11,376 nt of DNA, taken from Rhodospirillales bacterium. Its GTDB lineage: Bacteria; Pseudomonadota; Alphaproteobacteria; Acetobacterales; Acetobacteraceae. Below the pieces are notes generated by a model. It ran no database searches, was not told where the DNA came from, and saw nothing but the letters and a program-made list of their open reading frames with translations. Shown in pieces: positions 1 to 8,471 of this stretch. Numbering within the stretch: position 1 is the first letter of the stretch; every line of letters begins with the position of its first letter. The stretch is from NCBI GenBank assembly GCA_028870815.1, contig JAGWOU010000026.1, positions 1 to 11,376 of the forward strand, read 5' to 3'. The position numbers and the translations under genes were made by a program.

Positions 1-573
1 GGCGTCGGCTCCGGGCTCTACGGCATGCTGCTGTTCGCCATCGTGGCGGTGTTCATCGCCGGGCTGATGGTGGGGCGCACGCCGGAATATCTCGGCAAGA
101 AGGTGCAGGCGAAGGAGATCAAACTCGCCATGCTGGGCGTGCTGATCCTCACTTTATTCATCCTGGCGGGTGCCGGCTTCTCGCTCGTTACCAAGTCGGG
201 GCTTGCATCCTTGGCCAATGCCGGGCCGCATGGGCTGACGGAAATGCTCTATGGCTGGACCTCGGCCACCGAAAATAACGGCAGTGCCTTCGCGGGGCTT
301 TCCGCCGACACGCCGTTGCTGGATTATGGGCTGGGTGCCGCCATGTTATTTGGGCGCTTCGCCTTCATGGTGCCGGTTCTGGCCATTGCCGGTTCGCTCG
401 CCGCCAAGCCACGCCTGCCGGAAAGTGCCGGCACGTTCCCCACCACGGGCCCTCTGTTCATCGGGCTTTTGATCGGCGTGATCATCATCCTCGGCGGATT
501 GCAATTCCTGCCCGCTGACACGCTCGGACCGTTGGCCGAGCATTTCCTCCTGCAAGCTGGAAAGACGTTTTAA
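1..573 (+). CDS. kdpA: Potassium-transporting ATPase subunit KdpA, C-terminal part (5' truncated by window edge)
   Basis: KdpA is the K+-selective channel-like subunit of the KdpFABC pump in the inner membrane; it passes K+ to KdpB. The frame is open from base 1 and ends with TAA at 571-573, giving 191 residues. KdpA is usually about 550-600 residues, so this is roughly the last third. Visible family marks are a YGMLLFAIVAVFIAGLMVGR membrane stretch followed by TPEYLGKK, and an ENNGSAFAGL segment (bases 271-300) that matches the fourth pore loop, whose Gly lies in the selectivity filter. At least three hydrophobic helices follow, ending near LLIGVIIILGGLQFLP. The stop lies two bases before the kdpB start, as expected in a kdp operon. 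The start codon, the promoter and any kdpF lie left of the window. The identification is secure from the motif series and the downstream genes. Confidence 0.97.
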   Translation, partial: GVGSGLYGMLLFAIVAVFIAGLMVGRTPEYLGKKVQAKEIKLAMLGVLILTLFILAGAGFSLVTKSGLASLANAGPHGLTEMLYGWTSATENNGSAFAGLSADTPLLDYGLGAAMLFGRFAFMVPVLAIAGSLAAKPRLPESAGTFPTTGPLFIGLLIGVIIILGGLQFLPADTLGPLAEHFLLQAGKTF

Positions 574-575
574 CA

Positions 576-2597
576 ATGTCAAAAGCTGATACCATTTCCC
601 TGTTCGATGCGCGGATCATCCGCCGCGCGGCGTGGGATTCACTCGCCAAGCTCAACCCCGTCACGCTGATGCGCAATCCTGTGATCTTCGTGACCGAGAT
701 TGTCTCCGCCCTCGTCACCGCCGCGGGGATCGAGGCTCTGCTCAAACATCAGCCTGCCGCGTTCCCGCTTGTTATCGCGGCATGGCTATGGCTGACAGTG
801 GTTTTCGCCACCTTCGCGGAAGCCGTGGCGGAAGGGCGCGGACGCGCGCGGGCGGAAACTCTGCGCCGCGCACGGTCAGACACCATGGCCAAGCTGCTCA
901 CCAACCCGCCCAACCGCGCGCTCTACAAACCCACGGCTGCACCGGATCTGCGCCAAGGTGATATCGTACTGGTTGAAGCAGGCGACATCATCCCTTCAGA
1001 TGGCGAGGTGATCGAAGGTATCGCCAGCGTGAATGAAAGTGCCGTCACCGGTGAATCCGCCCCCGTGGTGCACGAGGCCGGTGGCGACCGCTCAGCCGTG
1101 ACCGGCGGCACACAATTAGTGTCCGACTGGCTGGTGGTTCGCATAACCGCCGATGCGGGCAGCACCTTTCTGGACCGCATGATCTCGCTGGTGGAAGGGG
1201 CAGAGCGCCGCAAGACACCGAATGAGACCGCGCTGAACATATTGCTGGCGGGGCTCACGCTGGTATTTCTCATCGCCGTGGTCACGCTCGTGGGGTTCGG
1301 CTCTTATTCCGGCACGAAATTTTCAATTCCCGTGCTGGCAGCGCTGTTGGTCTGCCTTATCCCCACCACCATCGGCGGATTGCTCTCCGCCATCGGCATC
1401 GCCGGGATGGACAGGCTGGTTCGCTTCAATGTAGTCGCCACGTCCGGCCGAGCGGTGGAAGCCGCGGGTGACGTGGACGCGCTGCTGCTGGATAAAACCG
1501 GCACCATCACCTTCGGCAACCGCATGGCCTCCGCATTCTATCCTGTTTCCAGCGTGCAGGAGCGTGAGCTGGCGCAAGCCTGCGCGATGGCCAGCCTGGG
1601 CGACGATACACCGGAAGGCCGCTCCATCCTTGTGCTGGCTCGGGAGAAATACGGCATCGCGCCCGAGCGTCCGGCAGATGCCGAAATCATTCCCTTCAGC
1701 GCAAATACGCGCATGTCCGGCGTGGACAGTGCCGGGCAAAGCTACCGCAAAGGTGCGGTGGATTCGGTGCTGAAGGCGCTGAACACACAAGGAGACGCGG
1801 CCTTTGCCGAGGCCACGGCGCGCATTGGCCGCGCGGGCTCCACGCCGCTGGCAGTTTCCGCCAATGGCAGGCTGCTGGGACTGATCGAGCTGAAAGATAT
1901 CGTAAAGCCCGGCATCAAGGAGCGTTTCGCCGCCCTGCGCGGCATGGGTATCCGCACGGTGATGGTCACGGGTGACAACCGCGTCACCGCAGCCGCCATC
2001 GCCGCCGAAGCTGGGGTGGATGACTACATCGCCGAAGCCACACCGCAGAACAAGCTTGATTATATCAGGAAGGTTCAGAACGAAGGCCGCCTGGTGGCAA
2101 TGTGCGGAGACGGCACCAACGACGCACCCGCATTGGCCCAGGCGGATGTTGGTGTGGCGATGCAAACCGGCACCCAGGCCGCGCGCGAGGCCGGCAACAT
2201 GGTGGATCTAGACAGCGACCCGACAAAGCTGATCGAAATCGTGGAAATCGGCAAACAGCTTCTCATCACACGCGGGGCGCTCACCACCTTCTCCATCGCC
2301 AACGATATCTCGAAATATTTCGCGATCCTGCCTGCGATTTTCGTGGGCACCTATCCGCAGCTCGGCGCGTTGAACATCATGCATCTGCGCAGCCCGGAAA
2401 GTGCGATCCTCTCAGCAGTGATCTTCAATGCACTCATCATCGTGGTGCTGGTGCCCCTGGCGCTGAAGGGCGTGAAGTTCCGCGCCATTGGCGCCGCCGC
2501 GCTGCTGAAGCGCAACCTGCTGATCTACGGGCTCGGCGGCATCATCGCGCCGTTCGCCGGCATCAAGCTTATCGACATGCTGCTCGGCCTGTTTTGA
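576..2597 (+). CDS. kdpB: Potassium-transporting P-type ATPase subunit KdpB
   Basis: KdpB is the catalytic P-type ATPase subunit that hydrolyses ATP to drive K+ uptake through KdpA. The 673-residue length is normal. Visible marks in order: two N-terminal membrane helices (about 34-55 and 63-87), the actuator loop TGES (158-161), two helices (about 218-273) with the CLIPTTIGGL turn (Pro263), the phosphorylation motif DKTGT with Asp306, the nucleotide-domain RKGAVDS (Lys392), the hinge GDGTNDAPAL (511-520), and three C-terminal helices. Numbering is one less than E. coli KdpB (Asp307, Ser162). Ser161 of TGES therefore corresponds to the serine known to be phosphorylated to inhibit the E. coli pump at high K+. 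ATG 576 is chosen because it follows the kdpA stop by two bases and a GGAAAG stretch lies about 12 bases upstream. All catalytic residues are intact. Confidence 0.98.
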   Translation: MSKADTISLFDARIIRRAAWDSLAKLNPVTLMRNPVIFVTEIVSALVTAAGIEALLKHQPAAFPLVIAAWLWLTVVFATFAEAVAEGRGRARAETLRRARSDTMAKLLTNPPNRALYKPTAAPDLRQGDIVLVEAGDIIPSDGEVIEGIASVNESAVTGESAPVVHEAGGDRSAVTGGTQLVSDWLVVRITADAGSTFLDRMISLVEGAERRKTPNETALNILLAGLTLVFLIAVVTLVGFGSYSGTKFSIPVLAALLVCLIPTTIGGLLSAIGIAGMDRLVRFNVVATSGRAVEAAGDVDALLLDKTGTITFGNRMASAFYPVSSVQERELAQACAMASLGDDTPEGRSILVLAREKYGIAPERPADAEIIPFSANTRMSGVDSAGQSYRKGAVDSVLKALNTQGDAAFAEATARIGRAGSTPLAVSANGRLLGLIELKDIVKPGIKERFAALRGMGIRTVMVTGDNRVTAAAIAAEAGVDDYIAEATPQNKLDYIRKVQNEGRLVAMCGDGTNDAPALAQADVGVAMQTGTQAAREAGNMVDLDSDPTKLIEIVEIGKQLLITRGALTTFSIANDISKYFAILPAIFVGTYPQLGALNIMHLRSPESAILSAVIFNALIIVVLVPLALKGVKFRAIGAAALLKRNLLIYGLGGIIAPFAGIKLIDMLLGLF

Positions 2598-2611
2598 AAA
2601 GGTTTTTCCCC

Positions 2612-3181
2612 ATGCTTCGTGAAATCCGCCCGGCTTTTTCATTGGTGATCTTGTTTACCCTGTTTCTGGGCTTTCTTCTGCCGGCAGCCTTCACCGGCGC
2701 CATGCAGCTTGCCTTGCCCTGGCAGGCCAATGGTTCCCTGCTGAAGAACAACGGCGAAATCATCGGCTCCGCCTTGATCGGCCAGAACTTTACATCCCCC
2801 AAATACTTCCAGCCTCGCCCTTCGGCCCTGGATAAACCGTATGACGCCGCCACCTCCGGCGCCTCCAATCTCGGCCCCACCAGCGCCGCGCTGGAAACCG
2901 CTATCAAGCAGCGTGTGGCGGCGTACACCAAAGCGTTCGGCCCTGGTCCGGTGCCTGCTGATGCCGTTACCGCTTCCGGCTCCGGGTTGGACCCTGATAT
3001 CTCGCTGGCCAACGCGCTGCGCCAGGTGCCCGCCGTGGCCGCCGCGCGACATCTGCCCGCCGCCGCGGTCACTTCCCTGGTGGAAAAGCTGGCGCATCAC
3101 GCCTTCCTTGGCGTCATCGGCACGGATCATGTGAACGTGCTGGAGCTCAATCTTGCGCTGGATCATCCACCAGCCACATAA
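2612..3181 (+). CDS. kdpC: Potassium-transporting ATPase subunit KdpC
   Basis: KdpC is the single-span accessory subunit that stabilises the KdpFABC complex and is thought to raise its ATP affinity. The protein is 189 residues, the usual size. It has a short basic N-terminus (MLREIRPA) and one hydrophobic helix (about residues 8-32), then a soluble domain with the family stretches GSALIGQNF, YFQPRPSA, SGASNLGPTS, PADAVTASGSGLDPDIS and VNVLELNLAL. The open frame extends upstream into kdpB, but ATG 2612 is the likely start: it gives the typical MLREIRPA beginning and has a GAAAAGG ribosome-binding stretch (2596-2602) nine bases before it, overlapping the kdpB stop. The gap to kdpB is 14 bases and to kdpD 6 bases. 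Confidence 0.97.
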   Translation: MLREIRPAFSLVILFTLFLGFLLPAAFTGAMQLALPWQANGSLLKNNGEIIGSALIGQNFTSPKYFQPRPSALDKPYDAATSGASNLGPTSAALETAIKQRVAAYTKAFGPGPVPADAVTASGSGLDPDISLANALRQVPAVAAARHLPAAAVTSLVEKLAHHAFLGVIGTDHVNVLELNLALDHPPAT

Positions 3182-3187
3182 AGCCGT

Positions 3188-5806
3188 ATGGCGAATCAGG
3201 ATGATGGCCGCCCAGACCCGGATGCGCTGCTGGCCAGCGCGGAACGGGGCAGCCGTGGCCACCTGAAAATCTTCCTTGGCGCGGCCCCGGGCGTGGGCAA
3301 AACCTGGGAGATGCTGGACGCCGCCCTGGCCAAGCGCGAACGCGGGCTGGACGTAGTGGCTGGGCTGATCGAAACCCATGGCCGCGCCGGAACACTGCGG
3401 AAAATCGGCGCGCTGGAGCTTCTGCCCCGGCGCGCCGTGCCATATCGCGGCCAAACACTGGAGGAATTCGACCTCGACGCCGCCCTAACCCGCCGCCCGC
3501 AATTGCTGCTGGTGGACGAGCTGGCCCACACCAACGCCGCCGGCCTGCGCCACGCCAAACGCTGGCAGGATGTGCAGGAACTTCTGGAAGCGGGCATCGA
3601 TGTGTGGAGCACGGTGAACGTGCAGCATCTTGAAAGCCTCAACGACCAGGTGGCGCGCATCACCGGCATCCGTGTCGCCGAAACCATCCCGGATACGGTG
3701 CTGGACATGGCCGATGAGATCGAGCTCATCGACCTGCCGCCCAATGAGCTGCGCGCCCGGCTGGAGGAAGGCCATATCTACCGGCCAGATGTCGCCGCGC
3801 GGGCGCTGCGGGATTTCTTCCGGGAGGGCAATCTCGGCGCGCTGCGCGAAATGGCGTTGCGCCGCGCTGCCCAGCGGATCGACAAAGACGTGACGCATTA
3901 CATGCGCACGCGCGCCATTCCCGGCCCCTGGCCGGTGGCGGAGCGCGTGCTCGCCCTGGTGGGGGCGGATGCTTCCGCCGGCAATGTTGTGCGCCACGCC
4001 GCCCGGCTGGCGGAAGCCTTGCGCGCCCCGCTCACCGCCTTTCATATCGAACGCACCAACGACGACGCCCGCGTGCAAGCGGCGCTGGACCTTGCCGTGC
4101 AGCTCGGCGGCAATGTGGTCACGCAAAACGCGACGGATCTGGTACGTGCGGTGCTGGATTACGCCGGCCAGAACAACATCACCCATATCGTCATGGGCCG
4201 CCTGCCCGCGCGGCGCTGGCGGCCCAGGCTGCGGCTGGCGGATGCGCTAACGCGGCAAAGCGCGGCCTTCGCCCTGCACTTCGTGCCCGTGCCCGCCGCC
4301 CCGGCGCCGCGCCCTGCCCCAGCCCGCCGCAAAACGGATTTTGAACCCTACCTCTTAGCCAGCGCGCTGCTTGGCGTGGTGACGGTCATCGGCGTCGCGG
4401 CAGACAAATACGTGCCGCAGGAGGCGATGGGGTTAATCTTCACGGGCATTATCGTGGCCATGGCCAGCCGTTCCGGCCGCAATGCCGGGCTGTTCAGCGC
4501 CCTGCTGGCCTTCCTGCTCTGGAATTTCTGCTTTCTGCCGCCGGTCTATACCTTCTCCGTGGCCGACCCGCGGGATGTGGTGGCGCTGCTCGTGTTTCTC
4601 TTGGTGGGGGTGCTCACCGGCCAGCTGGCCGGGCGGGTGCGGCAAGAGGCGGGGGCCGCCGCCTCGCGTGTGGAGGCGCTGCGGCGTATCTCGCTGTTCG
4701 GCCAACGCCTGTCCCGCGCTGCTACCTTGTCAGATGTTCTCGCCAGCGCGGCGGAGGAAGCTGCGTCGATGACCGGCTCCGGCACTGTATTGCTGCATGG
4801 CCCGCACGGCCTGCGCCCGGAAGCCAGCCGCCCGGCGGGTATCAGCCTGGACGAAGCCGCCACCGCCGCCGCCGAATGGTGCTTCGCCCACGGCGTGGAA
4901 ACCGGCATCGGCACCTCCACCCTGCCCTCCGTGCCCTGGCGCTTTCTGCCACTCTCCAGCAATGCGGGCTGCATCGGCGTGCTGGGCGCCAAACCGGATG
5001 CCGTGCCCCCGCCTCTGGCGCAGGCTTTGGCCGCTCTGGCGGGGCAAACGGCGCTGGCGGTGGAACGCGCCCGGCTCTCTCTGCACACCGCCCGCGCCCA
5101 GGCGCAGGAGGATAGCCAGAAACTGCGCAACGCCCTGCTCTCCTCCCTCAGCCACGATCTGCGTACGCCGCTCACCTCCATCCGCGGCGCCGCGGAGACA
5201 CTCACCCAGGCCGGAAGCGCGCTGGACGAACCCACTCGCGCCGATCTCCTGGCCAGCATCACGCAGGACACCGCGCGCATGACCAAATTCCTCGCCAACA
5301 TCATGGACATGGCGCGGGTGGAAGCCGGAGGGCTAACCGTGCGGCAGGAGCGCGTAAAGCTAGAAGAAGTAGCGGAAGCCGCCATCGCGCGTGTTTCCGG
5401 CGCGCTTTATACGCGCGTGAACATCGCGCCCGATGCCACCTACGCGCGGGCGGACCCGGCGCTGCTGGAACAGGTGATCGTGAATCTGCTGGACAATGCC
5501 GTGAAATACTCCCCGCCGGACAGCCATATCAGCGTGAACGCCGTGCGGGCGGGCAACAAGCTACGGCTTTCCGTGGCCGATGCCGGGGTGGGCATCGCCC
5601 CGGGCGAGCTGGACGCGGTGTTCGATAGCTTCTTCCGCGCCAGGCGGGGAGACCGCGTGGCGCCAGGCACCGGGCTTGGCCTTGCCATCGCCAAGGCCTT
5701 CACCGAGGCGATGGGCGGCACCATCTCCGCCCAAAGCCCGCGCACGGACCTGCCCGCCGACGGCATGCCCGGCACCATCATCACAATGGAGCTGCCCGCC
5801 GCATGA
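3188..5806 (+). CDS. kdpD: Sensor histidine kinase KdpD
   Basis: KdpD is the inner-membrane sensor kinase that responds to low K+ or osmotic stress and phosphorylates KdpE. It has 872 residues, close to the usual 880-900. Domains in order: the cytoplasmic KdpD domain with Walker A GAAPGVGKT (31-39) and DELAHTN (110-116); a universal-stress-protein-like domain (about 247-372); four membrane helices (about 388-485); an Arg-rich stretch; a GAF-like domain (about 517-630); HisKA with SHDLRTPLTSI and phosphoacceptor His656; and the ATPase domain with N box NLLDN (766-770), G1 VADAGVGIA (from 796) and G2 GTGLGL (827-832). All catalytic boxes are present. ATG 3188 lies six bases after the kdpC stop with only a weak AAAG before it, so translation may depend on coupling to kdpC. 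It overlaps kdpE by four bases. Confidence 0.97.
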   Translation: MANQDDGRPDPDALLASAERGSRGHLKIFLGAAPGVGKTWEMLDAALAKRERGLDVVAGLIETHGRAGTLRKIGALELLPRRAVPYRGQTLEEFDLDAALTRRPQLLLVDELAHTNAAGLRHAKRWQDVQELLEAGIDVWSTVNVQHLESLNDQVARITGIRVAETIPDTVLDMADEIELIDLPPNELRARLEEGHIYRPDVAARALRDFFREGNLGALREMALRRAAQRIDKDVTHYMRTRAIPGPWPVAERVLALVGADASAGNVVRHAARLAEALRAPLTAFHIERTNDDARVQAALDLAVQLGGNVVTQNATDLVRAVLDYAGQNNITHIVMGRLPARRWRPRLRLADALTRQSAAFALHFVPVPAAPAPRPAPARRKTDFEPYLLASALLGVVTVIGVAADKYVPQEAMGLIFTGIIVAMASRSGRNAGLFSALLAFLLWNFCFLPPVYTFSVADPRDVVALLVFLLVGVLTGQLAGRVRQEAGAAASRVEALRRISLFGQRLSRAATLSDVLASAAEEAASMTGSGTVLLHGPHGLRPEASRPAGISLDEAATAAAEWCFAHGVETGIGTSTLPSVPWRFLPLSSNAGCIGVLGAKPDAVPPPLAQALAALAGQTALAVERARLSLHTARAQAQEDSQKLRNALLSSLSHDLRTPLTSIRGAAETLTQAGSALDEPTRADLLASITQDTARMTKFLANIMDMARVEAGGLTVRQERVKLEEVAEAAIARVSGALYTRVNIAPDATYARADPALLEQVIVNLLDNAVKYSPPDSHISVNAVRAGNKLRLSVADAGVGIAPGELDAVFDSFFRARRGDRVAPGTGLGLAIAKAFTEAMGGTISAQSPRTDLPADGMPGTIITMELPAA

Positions 5807-6480
5807 TTTCAGGCCGTATTCTGGTGGTGGATGACGAGCCGCAAATCCACCGCTTTCTTGGCCCCGCCCTATCCGCCGCCGGTTATGAGCCGCTGCGCGC
5901 CGAACGCGGGGACGACGCACTGCGCCAGGCCGCCAGCGCCGCGCCTGATCTGGTATTGTTGGATCTTGGTCTGCCGGACATTGAGGGCCAGGAGGTATTG
6001 CGCAGGCTGCGGGCATTTTCTGAAGTGCCGGTGATCATCCTTTCCGCCCGCGACCAGGAGGCCCAGAAAATCACGGCGCTTGATTCCGGCGCGGATGATT
6101 ATGTCGAGAAACCCTTTGCCCTGGGCGAATTGCTGGCGCGCATCCGCACCGCGCTGCGCCGCAAGGGCCAGACCCAGCCCGCCACACAGCAGCTGGATTT
6201 TAACGGCCTGCGCATCAACGCCACCGCCGCGAAAGCCGAGTTGAATGGCGCTCCCCTGGCCCTGACCAAGCGCGAGCACGCCTTGCTGTTGTTGCTGGTA
6301 CGCAACCATGGGCGCGTGCTCACCCACCGGCAGCTTCTCACGGCACTCTGGGGCCCGGCCCATACGGAGGATGTGGCGTATTTGCGCGTTTATATCGGCC
6401 AGCTGCGCAAGAAACTGGGGGACACGCTCTCAGCCAAGCTGAAAACCGAACCGGGCGTCGGCTACCGGCTGGAGGAGTAG
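5803..6480 (+). CDS. kdpE: KDP operon response regulator KdpE (OmpR family)
   Basis: KdpE is the DNA-binding response regulator that activates the kdp operon once phosphorylated by KdpD. The protein has 225 residues. The receiver domain (about 5-120) shows the acidic pair Asp10-Asp11, phosphoacceptor Asp54 in LVLLDLGLPD, Ser81 in VIILSAR and Lys103 in DDYVEKPF. A winged-helix OmpR-type domain (about 130-223) follows, with LTKREHALLLLLVRNHGRVLTH and a C-terminal VAYLRVYIGQLRKKL recognition region ending in TEPGVGYRLEE. ATG 5803 overlaps the kdpD stop as ATGA, a usual sign of translational coupling that keeps kinase and regulator in step. The KdpE target would be upstream of kdpA, outside this window. 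I see no convincing terminator after its stop; the next gene ends only three bases away on the other strand. Confidence 0.97.
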   Translation: MISGRILVVDDEPQIHRFLGPALSAAGYEPLRAERGDDALRQAASAAPDLVLLDLGLPDIEGQEVLRRLRAFSEVPVIILSARDQEAQKITALDSGADDYVEKPFALGELLARIRTALRRKGQTQPATQQLDFNGLRINATAAKAELNGAPLALTKREHALLLLLVRNHGRVLTHRQLLTALWGPAHTEDVAYLRVYIGQLRKKLGDTLSAKLKTEPGVGYRLEE

Positions 6481-6483
6481 AGC

Positions 6484-6675
6484 TTAGCCTCTGCCGAGCG
6501 CTTTTTCGATCTTCTGGTCCGTCTTGTACTGGCTGAGCGCATAGACCGACCAGATGGCCGCCGGAATCCAGCCGATGAGCGTGATTTGCAGGAAAAGGCA
6601 GAACAGCCCCGCGAAAGGCCGGCCAATGGTGAAGAACTGGAGCCAGGGCAGCAGCAAAGCGAGAATCAGGCGCAT
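6484..6675 (-). CDS. YqaE/Pmp3-family small membrane protein
   Basis: This 63-residue protein is almost entirely two hydrophobic helices: MRLILALLLPWLQFFTIG, then RPFAGLFCLFLQITLIGWIP, followed by AAIWSVYALSQYKTDQKIEK. That plan and the LIGWIPAAIW turn fit the YqaE/Pmp3 (UPF0057) family. Members in yeast and plants affect membrane potential and salt tolerance; bacterial members are poorly characterised. The frame can be extended to a TTG at 6711, but ATG 6675 has a strong ribosome-binding site right before it, and the extension (RGERRIPPGGT) looks like leader sequence. It converges on kdpE with three bases between the stops. A link to ionic stress through kdp is tempting but is only inference from position. 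Its own promoter would have to lie in the short stretch after the mmsA terminator. Confidence 0.85.
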   Translation of the reverse strand: MRLILALLLPWLQFFTIGRPFAGLFCLFLQITLIGWIPAAIWSVYALSQYKTDQKIEKALGRG

Positions 6676-6678
6676 GGT

Positions 6679-6684
6679 TCCTCC
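6679..6684 (-). promoter_or_regulatory. Strong ribosome-binding site that sets the start of the YqaE-like gene
   Basis: On the minus strand the sequence reads CCCGGAGGAACCATG: a near-consensus GGAGGA three bases before ATG 6675. It favours this ATG over the TTG at 6711 that would open a longer frame. Confidence 0.8.
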
Positions 6685-6723
6685 GGGGGGTATGCGCCGT
6701 TCTCCTCGCAAATTTATCCGTGA

Positions 6724-6755
6724 AAAGAAAGAGGCGGCACCAGCAGCGCCGCCTC
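6724..6755 (-). terminator. Intrinsic terminator after mmsA
   Basis: An 8-bp perfect GC-rich stem is formed by GAGGCGGC (6731-6738) and GCCGCCTC (6748-6755) around a nine-base loop. On the minus strand the hairpin is followed at once by TTTCTTTTC, and it starts 18 bases after the mmsA stop. This is a typical rho-independent terminator and should separate mmsA from the YqaE-like gene downstream. Confidence 0.85.
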
Positions 6756-6772
6756 CGTTATGTTTCTCTGCC

Positions 6773-8266
<1,494 letters not shown>

Positions 8267-8317
8267 GCGGCTTTCCAATCCTCACTAAGCTTAAACCGAA
8301 ACAAGCGGCGCGGCCCG

Positions 8318-8357
8318 CAATTCCATTTTATCCAACTTATGAAACAACAATTCCATT
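8318..8357. repeat. Two direct copies of CAATTCCATT, 30 bases apart, upstream of mmsA
   Basis: CAATTCCATT occurs at 8318-8327 and again at 8348-8357; on the minus strand each reads AATGGAATTG. The 30-base period is close to three helical turns, so the copies would face the same side of the DNA. The first copy overlaps a TAAAAT that could be a -10 element for mmsA. They are candidate regulator half-sites, but ten-base repeats in AT-rich DNA can arise by chance. Confidence 0.45.
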
Positions 8358-8383
8358 CTTAGCGCAATACCGGAATTCAAATT

Positions 8384-8403
8384 CTGTTTAAAACCTTAAA
8401 CAG
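8384..8403. promoter_or_regulatory. Perfect 20-bp palindrome in the mmsA-rpiR intergenic region, candidate operator
   Basis: CTGTTTAA (8384-8391) and TTAAACAG (8396-8403) are exact inverted arms around the four-base spacer AACC. The palindrome is 117 bases from the mmsA start and 68 bases from the regulator start. That position and symmetry fit a dimeric regulator such as the RpiR-like protein encoded next to it. No binding evidence exists; this is inference from symmetry and place. A GGAA-N6-TTCT element at 8372-8385 overlaps its left end. Confidence 0.55.
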
Positions 8404-8413
8404 CCAGATTTCA

Positions 8414-8443
8414 TTCTAAAAATAGAAAATTTATTCTATTCTA
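8414..8443. repeat. Clustered TTCTA/TAGAA repeats just upstream of the RpiR-family gene
   Basis: TTCTA at 8414-8418 pairs with TAGAA at 8423-8427 across AAAA. TAGAA pairs again with TTCTA at 8434-8438, and ATTCTA recurs at 8438-8443. The stretch is very AT-rich for this genome and lies 29-58 bases before the start codon, where core promoter or operator sequences would be. A TATTCT at 8432-8437 could be a -10 box, though no good -35 sequence precedes it. Confidence 0.4.
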
Positions 8444-8471
8444 AGCCGGAGTATTGGCGTAATATGCCTCT

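Noticed and set aside
1323..2165. A 280-codon open frame antisense to kdpB
   Set aside because: Composition is rich in Gly, His and Arg without motifs, and the opposite strand carries the conserved KdpB catalytic core.
2639..3454. A 271-codon open frame antisense to kdpC and the start of kdpD
   Set aside because: No ribosome-binding site or known domain; explained as a shadow of kdpC/kdpD.
6479..6492. Possible terminator between kdpE and the YqaE-like gene (AGAGC / GCCTCT)
   Set aside because: The stem is only about five base pairs with a bulge and has no T-run on either strand.
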